Shown here one piece after another: positions 15,815 to 21,813 of a stretch of 24,833 nucleotides of DNA. Every line of letters starts with the position of its first letter. Position 1 is the stretch's first letter. Both the position numbers and the translations under genes were made by a program. Origin of the DNA: CALACW01 sp002431305 (GTDB lineage Bacteria; Bacillota; Clostridia; Oscillospirales; Acutalibacteraceae); contig CALACW010000001.1 of the NCBI GenBank assembly GCA_937890355.1, positions 1-24,833 on the forward strand, written 5' to 3'. The notes below the pieces were generated by a model. The model did not search any database. It was not told the DNA's origin and was given only the letters and a program-made list of their open reading frames with translations.

Positions 15815-16571
15815 TTTTTCCTCCGTTGTTTTCCTTTATCAATGAATATAAACAGTGCAATGCGCCGCCGAGTGACCCCGGATTATCAATAAGTCCTTCT
15901 TTTACAGCGTCATCCCCGTTGAGAACAGTTCCGACGTCGGTAACAAGTTCACCGGTTGATAGCATAAGTTCCCTGAATCTCTCGGGCTTAATATTTGAAT
16001 TTTCACACACAAAACGTACTATGCGTTCCTGCATATTCTGAAAATAATTGAGCGTCTGCGGAACACCGAGAACCAATCCGTTCATTCTCACCGGGTGAAT
16101 TGTCATCGTTGCGCTCGGCGCTATAAATGACCTGTCAGCGGCAACCGCAAGCGGTACGCCGATGGAATGTCCGCCTCCGAGGACAAGCGAAACTACGGGC
16201 TTTGTCATCCCCGCAATAAGTTCGGCTAGCGCAAGCCCCGCCTCAATATCACCGCCGACGGTATTAAGTATAACAATTAGTCCGTCAATATCCTTACTTT
16301 CCTCTACGGCAACAATTTGAGGGATAACATGTTCGTATTTTGTTGACTTTGTTCCCGAACCGAGAACATAATGTCCCTCTATCTGCCCTATAACAGTCAG
16401 GCAGTGAATGAAATGTCCGTTCTCTCCTACGGTAACGCTTCCGTAATCCTTTATCTCATCCGAACGAGTATTATCCGTTTCGTCGAAACTGTCCCCCTGA
16501 GAGCCGTCCGGATTCTCCGGAGAAAAAGGCGAAGGCATAGTAAAACCGTATTGATACTGCGAATAAAACAT
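15804..16571 (-). CDS. tepA: ClpP-like serine protease, TepA family
   Basis: A 255-aa ClpP-fold protease of the TepA (translocation-enhancing protein) family. The catalytic residues can be placed as Ser136 (GGGHSIG), His159 (MTIHPVR) and an Asp near 212. A disordered acidic N-terminus (about 1-40) precedes the fold. TepA in Bacillus is a cytoplasmic signal-peptide-peptidase-like protease linked to protein export. Its gene lies directly upstream of the FtsK/SpoIIIE gene, overlapping by 11 nt, an order shared with Bacillus subtilis. It is the first gene of the minus-strand run and has its own promoter at 16625-16653; GGGAG precedes the ATG. Confidence 0.88.
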   Translation of the reverse strand: MFYSQYQYGFTMPSPFSPENPDGSQGDSFDETDNTRSDEIKDYGSVTVGENGHFIHCLTVIGQIEGHYVLGSGTKSTKYEHVIPQIVAVEESKDIDGLIVILNTVGGDIEAGLALAELIAGMTKPVVSLVLGGGHSIGVPLAVAADRSFIAPSATMTIHPVRMNGLVLGVPQTLNYFQNMQERIVRFVCENSNIKPERFRELMLSTGELVTDVGTVLNGDDAVKEGLIDNPGSLGGALHCLYSLIKENNGGKNGS

Positions 16572-16624
16572 TATACCACTCCCAATGTCAGTAGTATAAC
16601 CGTTTTTTTCATTCTTATCTAAAT

Positions 16625-16653
16625 ATTATACCATTATTTTTTTCAGGTATCAA
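16625..16653 (-). promoter_or_regulatory. Sigma-A promoter of the tepA-ftsK run
   Basis: On the minus strand, TTGATA (16648-16653) and TATAAT (16625-16630) are 17 bp apart with an extended TGG before the -10. The leader would be about 45 nt. No other clear promoter was found for the seven-gene run. Confidence 0.75.
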
Positions 16654-16742
16654 TAGATAATTTACTGTGTCGAACCGCCTGTATGTGAATATTATATAAC
16701 ATAAGCAGCGACTAAATAAATTTTATATAAGGAGAACTTTAA

Positions 16743-16934
16743 ATGGATAATAACAATAAATTCTGCGGTGTTTCGAACGTAAAATCTGCACTCCCGGCTT
16801 CACCGCAGAATGCAATGGCATACGTGCCGTTCCAGCTTGATTCGAGAGAATTTTCTGTCGAAGAGGCGCTGAAAAACGGAACGTTGTTTCCGGTTTTAAA
16901 TAAACCTTTCACGGGAGGCGGTAAAAATGGATAA
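16743..16934 (+). CDS. cotJA: Spore coat associated protein CotJA
   Basis: A 63-aa spore-coat component. The family core is seen as AMAYVPFQ, a Glu-rich helix, then ALKNGTLFPVLNKPF. AAGGAG precedes the ATG. It is the first gene of a compact three-gene operon and overlaps cotJB by 8 nt. CotJ proteins are made in the mother cell under a sporulation sigma factor in Bacillus, but I could not find a clean SigE box here; CATAAGCA at 16700-16707 is a weak -10 candidate without a convincing -35. Confidence 0.88.
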   Translation: MDNNNKFCGVSNVKSALPASPQNAMAYVPFQLDSREFSVEEALKNGTLFPVLNKPFTGGGKNG

Positions 16935-17175
16935 CAGACTTTCTCTTTTGAGAAAATACTCTGCCGAACAGTTTGCCGCATGGGAAACTCATCTTTTTCT
17001 TGACACCCATCCGTATGATTTAAACGCAAAAACAATGTTTGAACAGCATAACGCACATGCCGACGAACTTAAAAAAGAATACGAATCAAAATACGGCCCG
17101 TTAAAATCAAACAATTCAAAAGCGTGCGAGTGGCTTTCATCACCCTGGCCCTGGGAAAGGAGCAATGATAAATAA
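16927..17175 (+). CDS. cotJB: Spore coat protein CotJB
   Basis: An 82-aa CotJB protein. The family motifs HLFLDTHPYD, a central Lys/Glu helix containing EYESKYGPL, and the closing WPWE are visible. It is encoded between cotJA and cotJC and overlaps both: 8 nt at the start, and 1 nt at the end through TAATG. The ribosome binding site GGAGG lies inside cotJA. Confidence 0.9.
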   Translation: MDNRLSLLRKYSAEQFAAWETHLFLDTHPYDLNAKTMFEQHNAHADELKKEYESKYGPLKSNNSKACEWLSSPWPWERSNDK

Positions 17176-17771
17176 TGTGGAACTATGAGAAAAAACTTCA
17201 GTACCCGGTAAATATAAAAAATCCCGACCCTAAAGCTGCGCAGATAATAATTTCGCAGTACGGCGGTCCGGATGGTGAGTTGGGAGCCTCATTGAGATAT
17301 TTATCACAGAGATACTCAATGCCTTACCCGGAATTAAAGGGACTGCTTACGGATATAGGAACCGAGGAGCTCGGGCATTTCGAGATGATCGGGGCTATGG
17401 TATATCAGCTCACGCGAAACCTTTCGATTGAAGAAATTAAGAAGTCGGGATTCGATAAATATTTCGTAGATCATACAACAGGAATCTACCCTATCGCTGC
17501 AAGCTCGACGCCATACTCTGTTCAGACATTCCAGTCAAAAGGCGATGTTATCGCCGATTTGTCGGAAGATCTTGCAGCAGAACAAAAAGCGAGGGTTACA
17601 TATGACAATATTTTAAGGCTTGTTGACGACCCGGATATCATAGAACCGATTAAATTCTTACGCGAACGTGAAATCGTACATTTTCAACGTTTCGGCGAGG
17701 GATTAAGACTTACGACAGATAAATTAAACGAAAAGAATTTCTACGCGTTTAATCCTTCATTTGATAAATAA
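17175..17771 (+). CDS. cotJC: Manganese catalase-like spore coat protein CotJC
   Basis: A 198-aa di-manganese catalase family protein in the spore coat. A ferritin-like four-helix bundle is expected. Likely metal ligands are Glu35, Glu65, His68 (in GTEELGHFE), Glu136 (AAEQKAR) and His169 (REREIVHF). All are present, so catalase activity, hydrogen peroxide to water and oxygen, is plausible. The ATG overlaps the cotJB stop by 1 nt and a strong terminator follows. Confidence 0.93.
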   Translation: MWNYEKKLQYPVNIKNPDPKAAQIIISQYGGPDGELGASLRYLSQRYSMPYPELKGLLTDIGTEELGHFEMIGAMVYQLTRNLSIEEIKKSGFDKYFVDHTTGIYPIAASSTPYSVQTFQSKGDVIADLSEDLAAEQKARVTYDNILRLVDDPDIIEPIKFLREREIVHFQRFGEGLRLTTDKLNEKNFYAFNPSFDK

Positions 17772-17780
17772 AAGAAAAAA

Positions 17781-17829
17781 AGCTGTAATTCGTCCGTCCG
17801 TAAACGGTTCGAATTACGGCTTCTCTTTT
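17781..17829. terminator. Bidirectional terminator after cotJC
   Basis: AGCTGTAATTCG (17781-17792) pairs with CGAATTACGGCT (17810-17821), a 12-bp stem with one mismatch-tolerant G-U pair. The loop itself can pair further (CCGT/ACGG). A T-run follows on the plus strand and an A-run on the other. It also sits just beyond the 3' end of the convergent 187-aa gene. Confidence 0.85.
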
Positions 17830-18393
17830 TTATGAATTGTCCGCAAAATAATTTTCTATATTCATAATATTTGATATTACAAACTTCTGTGCGTCGGCAT
17901 TATACACATTCTTTTTATAGCTGATACCTGTAAGTGATACGGAATCAACTGTCCTAATACCGATTGACATTCCTTTATCCGTTGCGATTTTTACACGTTT
18001 ATCAGAACGTGTTATTTCGCTTAAATATCCCTCGTTTAAAAGCCATGATGATATATGAACGGCAGAGCATTTTTTTACATTATCGCCGATAGTATCATTA
18101 ATTCTTTTTGAAATAACCTGAACGCCGACCCCCTGTTCACTGACTTCAACTTTTTCAATCTGTTCATCCGTTATAAAGAACGGAGACTGTTTCACAGACT
18201 GTTTTTTACCGACTTCACCGCCGTTCTCAATTACTTTTGAAAGAATATCGGAGACATAAAAAAGACATCTGCTTATTCTGACATTATTCAACACCTTGTC
18301 ATCCGGCATCTCGCCGTCGGTCAGCGGGTCAATACCGTTTGCAAGTTTATCAATATATGTTTTCGCTCTCATCATTTTTTCAAGTTCGGTCAT
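17830..18393 (-). CDS. Uncharacterised 187-aa protein with possible winged-helix C-terminus
   Basis: I do not recognise this family. The N-terminal half (about 1-65) is helical and charged, with an Asp-rich turn (GIDPLTDGEMPDDK) and a hydrophobic helix (NVRISRCLFYVSDIL). The C-terminal half holds a segment near residues 110-145 (SSWLLNEGYL, then TRSDKRVKIATDKGMSIGI) that reads like the recognition helix and wing of a winged-helix fold. No signal peptide or membrane segment is seen. The frame opens with a TTG at 18414, but AGAGG at 7-nt spacing favours the ATG at 18391-18393. A perfect 7-bp inverted repeat overlaps its presumed promoter, so it could be a self-controlling DNA-binding protein (inference). 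Confidence 0.65.
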   Translation of the reverse strand: MTELEKMMRAKTYIDKLANGIDPLTDGEMPDDKVLNNVRISRCLFYVSDILSKVIENGGEVGKKQSVKQSPFFITDEQIEKVEVSEQGVGVQVISKRINDTIGDNVKKCSAVHISSWLLNEGYLSEITRSDKRVKIATDKGMSIGIRTVDSVSLTGISYKKNVYNADAQKFVISNIMNIENYFADNS

Positions 18394-18456
18394 ATTAACG
18401 CCTCTGTTTTTCAATCTAAATTTAATACTTAAACCGTATTTCGCAATGACAATTTA

Positions 18457-18486
18457 TATATACAACATTTTCAATATGTTGTGCAA
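18457..18486 (-). promoter_or_regulatory. Presumed promoter with operator-like inverted repeat
   Basis: On the minus strand, TTGCAC (18481-18486) and TATATA (18457-18462) are 18 bp apart. The inverted repeat ACAACAT (18462-18468) and ATGTTGT (18475-18481), with a 7-nt centre, fills the spacer. That is the usual place for a repressor site. Two further copies of the ACATATT part lie at 18488-18494 and 18529-18535. The rest of 18487-18597 holds no supported gene. Confidence 0.4.
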
Positions 18487-18597
18487 AACATATTTTTATG
18501 GTAAACTATTTTAAAGTTAAATTAATAAACATATTGTATAATAACGAAGAATACGAAAGAAGGCAATGAAAAAATATCGGGACGCGGTGTCTCTTTT

Positions 18598-19389
18598 TTA
18601 ATCGTCTATAAGAAGCATGCGGTCATTGTCGAGTTCTTTACCCGATATTTTTTTGAATTCGTTTAATAAATCGGGAACCGTAAGTCCTTTTCGTTTTTCG
18701 CCCTTTACATCGAAAACAATTTTGCCCGAGTTCATCATGATAGTTCTGTTTCCGAGATCAAGCGCCGACTGCATATTGTGAGTAATCATCATACATGTAA
18801 GATGATTTTCCTCTACTATATTCTTTGTCAGTTTAAGTACTTTTTCGGCGGTTGCCGGGTCGAGAGCGGCGGTATGCTCGTCAAGAAGCAGTACCTTAGG
18901 CGGATTAACCGTTGCCATCATGAGAGTCAATGCCTGTCTCTGTCCGCCGGAGAGCAAACCGACCTGCTGTCCCATTCTGTCCTCAAGTCCCATACCAAGG
19001 AGCGCAACGCGTTCTCTGAATTTCATTTTATCATTTTTTGATGTACTGCTGAGCCATCCGCCGTGTCCGGCGGCAAGAGCAAGGTTTTCTTCTACAGTCA
19101 TTCCGGGAGCGCTTCCTCGCATTGGATCCTGAAACAATCTTCCAATCTGCCTGGCTCTTTTATATTCAGGCATGAGCGTTATATCCCTGCCGTCAAGTTT
19201 TATCTTACCCGAATCGGTAATAAAACTTCCGGCTATTGCATTGAAAAGAGTAGACTTTCCTGCTCCGTTTGCTCCGATAATAGTTATAAAATCGCCGTTT
19301 TCAACATTTAAACTTAAATTATCAAGCGCTTTTTTTGCGTCGGTAGTTCCGGGGTTGAACGTTTTTGAAATATTGATAAGTTCAAGCAT
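18598..19389 (-). CDS. trpZ: Tryptophan ABC transporter, ATP-binding protein (TrpZ type)
   Basis: A 263-aa ABC ATPase. Walker A is at residues 39-47 (GANGAGKST), the signature LSGGQ at 146-150, Walker B VLLLDE at 166-171 and the H-loop His near 204. All catalytic motifs are complete. It is the last gene of the operon; its ATG overlaps the permease stop by 1 nt (TAATG). It would energise the TrpXY transporter at the inner face of the membrane. Substrate assignment rests on the T-box specifier and gene order, not on this protein. Confidence 0.85.
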   Translation of the reverse strand: MLELINISKTFNPGTTDAKKALDNLSLNVENGDFITIIGANGAGKSTLFNAIAGSFITDSGKIKLDGRDITLMPEYKRARQIGRLFQDPMRGSAPGMTVEENLALAAGHGGWLSSTSKNDKMKFRERVALLGMGLEDRMGQQVGLLSGGQRQALTLMMATVNPPKVLLLDEHTAALDPATAEKVLKLTKNIVEENHLTCMMITHNMQSALDLGNRTIMMNSGKIVFDVKGEKRKGLTVPDLLNEFKKISGKELDNDRMLLIDD

Positions 19390-20321
19390 TATACCGTTCC
19401 CCTTTCTTTTCTCAGCGACATTCTGCGTTTAAAGAGAGGCATTTTTTGTTTAAGATACGGCGCGGAGATTGCAATAACAACGATAACCGACGAAACAAAT
19501 TTAAGCATAAACGCAGGCATGTCGAGTCTAAGCGCTACGGTGTAAACGAGTCTGAATATAAATGAACCGAGAACCATACCGATAATCTGAACGGGAATTT
19601 TGCGTTTAGACGTGAACACTCCGCCGATAAGGAGTGAAGCAAGCGCAATTGTAACCATACCGGTTCCGATGTCAATATTTACAGACTTTTGCGACTGTGC
19701 GAGAAGACAGCCGGAAAGAGCGGTAAACGAGTTCGCGATACAAAGGCCGACTATCGTTGTAAATACGGGATTGATGGACGATGATTTTACCATATCGGGA
19801 TTATTACCCGTGGCTCTGATTGCAAGACCCAAACGGGTTTTAAGGAAAAATGCAAGGAACAAGCAAACAAGCAAAACCGCCGCGGCTGCAACAATCAGCT
19901 TAAACTGACCGCCCATTCCGACTTTCTTTAACAAATCCTGCGCTTTAGTAAATACAGTTACGGTTTTATTCATATTGAGAACGGATGAGTTGCCCATAAC
20001 TCCTATATTAATCGAATAAAGCGCCGTATTAACTATAATACCTGCAAGAAGGCTGTTTATACCCATTTTTGTTTGTAATAATGCCGTGATAAATCCCGAT
20101 ACAATACCCGCGCACATAGCGGCGGCTATCGAAAGATAAGGATGTCCCGCTATAGCCACGACCGCACCGACGGTTGCTCCGAGAGTGAAACAGCCGTCGG
20201 TGGAAAGGTCGCAGACATTGAGCATTGAATAACTTAAAAATAATGCAAGTACGGTAAGGGCGCTTATCAGTCCTAATTCGCCCGCCGACTGAAGCAGTGT
20301 TAGTGCCGAACCCAGTGTCAT
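19389..20321 (-). CDS. trpY: Tryptophan ABC transporter, permease (TrpY type)
   Basis: A 310-aa membrane protein of the LivH/BPD_transp_2 permease group, with about eight to ten hydrophobic segments and a conserved cytoplasmic loop that ends in a basic C-terminus. The ribosome binding site is weak (GGGT before the ATG) and the gene starts 28 nt after trpX. It would form the channel of the importer with TrpX and TrpZ. Confidence 0.85.
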   Translation of the reverse strand: MTLGSALTLLQSAGELGLISALTVLALFLSYSMLNVCDLSTDGCFTLGATVGAVVAIAGHPYLSIAAAMCAGIVSGFITALLQTKMGINSLLAGIIVNTALYSINIGVMGNSSVLNMNKTVTVFTKAQDLLKKVGMGGQFKLIVAAAAVLLVCLFLAFFLKTRLGLAIRATGNNPDMVKSSSINPVFTTIVGLCIANSFTALSGCLLAQSQKSVNIDIGTGMVTIALASLLIGGVFTSKRKIPVQIIGMVLGSFIFRLVYTVALRLDMPAFMLKFVSSVIVVIAISAPYLKQKMPLFKRRMSLRKERGTV

Positions 20322-20349
20322 GATATAAAACCCGTTTCTGTAATTATAA

Positions 20350-21417
20350 TTATTCGAATTCCTCAGCAGTTGTTATGCTCTGAACCTTTGTGCAGTAAGG
20401 AGCAAGGTCTGCTGAAATCTTGTTGTAGTCAAGACCGATTTTTTCGCATGTCTCGGTATTTATAGTGGCTGTACCGTTATCAAACGTGAGAACTGGGATA
20501 TCGCCTGCATTTTTACCGTCGATAAGAATCTGTCCGATAATATCGGCAGTCTTAACGCCGAGGTTAGCATAGTCAACACCGTAGCCGAGAAATGCGCCGT
20601 TAAGAGCAAATGAATCAGCGCCTGTAAAGTGAGGAATCTTAGCCTCTGCAAGTTTTTCATAAATGGTAAGCTCCGACTTCATGATAGTATTATCGGTAGG
20701 AGTGAATACTGCGTCCATTTTATCAGCAATAATTGAATCAACTGCGAGAGAAACCTCGTCAACGGAAGTACCGGTATACTCTTTGTAATTTATGTTATTT
20801 TCAGAGAGATACTTTTTAGCAGCCTTGATTGCGCTTGTTGCCGAATCCTGACCTACATCATAAAGGAGAGCAACATTCTTTGTCTCGGGTTTTACGACTT
20901 TGATAAGCTTCATAACGGAATCTGTGTCAAGATAATCGGAAGTTCCGGTTATATTTTTACCGGGTTTTTCGAGAGAATCAACGAGGTTAACGCTGATAGG
21001 GTCGGAAACAGCGGCAAAAACAACGGGTATATCCGTTCCCTCTGTTGCCGACTGCATAGCCATGGCAACGGGAGTGGCAACAGCAACCATAAGGTCAACT
21101 TTGTCCGCAATAAAATTGGAAATAATCTGAGACATTACGTTTGAATCGGCATTACAATTATCGTAAGAAATATCAAACGTTACATTGTTCTGTTTGCCTA
21201 TAGTCTCAAGCTGTGATTTTATGTTATTAACAATCTGATTAAGCGAAGCGTCGTCAACATAGTTGCAGATGCCGACTTTTAAAGTCTTGGCAGACGCCGT
21301 ATCTGACTTACCGGAACTGGGTTCATCGGATGTCGTTTTTCCGCACGAAGCAAGCGTGCAGAGCATTATAGCCGCAGCAAGTACGGCAACGATGATTTTT
21401 TTGATTGTGTTTTTCAT
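20350..21417 (-). CDS. trpX: Tryptophan ABC transporter, substrate-binding lipoprotein (TrpX type)
   Basis: A 355-aa extracellular lipoprotein of the ABC_sub_bind family. The signal peptide has a basic start, a hydrophobic core and the lipobox LASC with Cys25 as the lipid-attachment site. A Ser/Thr-rich tether follows, then the two-lobed binding fold. GTG at 21427-21429 opens the frame, but AAGGTGG at 8-nt spacing favours the ATG at 21415-21417. The family is often annotated only as a generic binding protein; the upstream UGG T-box supports tryptophan. It is the first gene of the operon. Confidence 0.85.
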   Translation of the reverse strand: MKNTIKKIIVAVLAAAIMLCTLASCGKTTSDEPSSGKSDTASAKTLKVGICNYVDDASLNQIVNNIKSQLETIGKQNNVTFDISYDNCNADSNVMSQIISNFIADKVDLMVAVATPVAMAMQSATEGTDIPVVFAAVSDPISVNLVDSLEKPGKNITGTSDYLDTDSVMKLIKVVKPETKNVALLYDVGQDSATSAIKAAKKYLSENNINYKEYTGTSVDEVSLAVDSIIADKMDAVFTPTDNTIMKSELTIYEKLAEAKIPHFTGADSFALNGAFLGYGVDYANLGVKTADIIGQILIDGKNAGDIPVLTFDNGTATINTETCEKIGLDYNKISADLAPYCTKVQSITTAEEFE

Positions 21418-21468
21418 TTTCTTTTCCACCTTTCATAAATGAGCGAGCTTTTGATTGTCGGGGGGAAT

Positions 21469-21511
21469 AAAAAAATCCTGTCCCCGCAATCTTTACATTG
21501 CCGGGACAGGA
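21469..21511 (-). terminator. T-box terminator hairpin
   Basis: On the minus strand a 15-bp stem with one mismatch is formed by 21497-21511 and 21476-21490 with a 6-nt loop, followed by a T run (21469-21475). It is the termination half of the T-box switch. It could also stop read-through from the kinase operon upstream. Confidence 0.85.
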
Positions 21512-21751
21512 ATAAAAATCATCCTGCGGTGCCACCCTGCTTGATATTCTCTTACGAAAATATCCACTCATACGTACCGTCATACGCTGACATTGTTCAC
21601 GGAGCGTCGTCTCCGTCGCACATACTCGGCTTTCGCCTTTCCGCTTGCCCTTGGAAGTCCATTCGATCAAATCCTGTCCTGCCGTATTCCCATCATCAAC
21701 GGCTCTCTTAAAGGACGGGGGTAAGACTTACTTACTCTCCCTCATCGGTTT
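21512..21751 (-). ncRNA. T-box riboswitch with UGG (Trp) specifier
   Basis: A T-box leader that senses the charging state of a tRNA. The conserved T-box core is AGGGTGGCACCGC (within 21521-21540, minus strand). Stem I shows the GAGAGTAAGT bulge element near its base and the AGAGAGCC distal bulge. The specifier loop reads GAA-TGG-AC, with the codon at 21659-21661, which is Trp. Uncharged tRNA-Trp should stabilise the antiterminator and let transcription enter the transporter genes. An open reading frame that crosses this region (21323-21670) is not real. Confidence 0.92.
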
Positions 21752-21757
21752 AATCGG

Positions 21758-21786
21758 ATTTTAGCACACAAAAATTTAAATGTCAA
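21758..21786 (-). promoter_or_regulatory. Sigma-A promoter of the Trp T-box and trpXYZ
   Basis: On the minus strand, TTGACA (21781-21786) and TAAAAT (21758-21763) are separated by exactly 17 bp. Transcription would begin near 21751. The -35 lies 27 bp after the histidine kinase stop codon, with no terminator hairpin between. Confidence 0.85.
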
Positions 21787-21813
21787 TAGATAAATTGAAA
21801 TTTTTTTAAATTT

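Noticed and set aside
16680..16742. SigE or SigK promoter before cotJA
   Set aside because: CATAAGCA at 16700-16707 is a poor -10 match and no acceptable -35 lies at the right distance. The operon is likely under mother-cell control, but the site cannot be supported from this sequence.
18566..18601. 11-codon plus-strand open frame ending at the trpZ stop region
   Set aside because: AAGG sits only 2 nt before the ATG, too close for initiation, and the coding content is not distinctive.
21323..21670. 115-codon minus-strand open frame overlapping the T-box leader
   Set aside because: It covers Stem I and the T-box core, has no ribosome binding site, and its composition follows the RNA structure. 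The region is better explained as a T-box leader.
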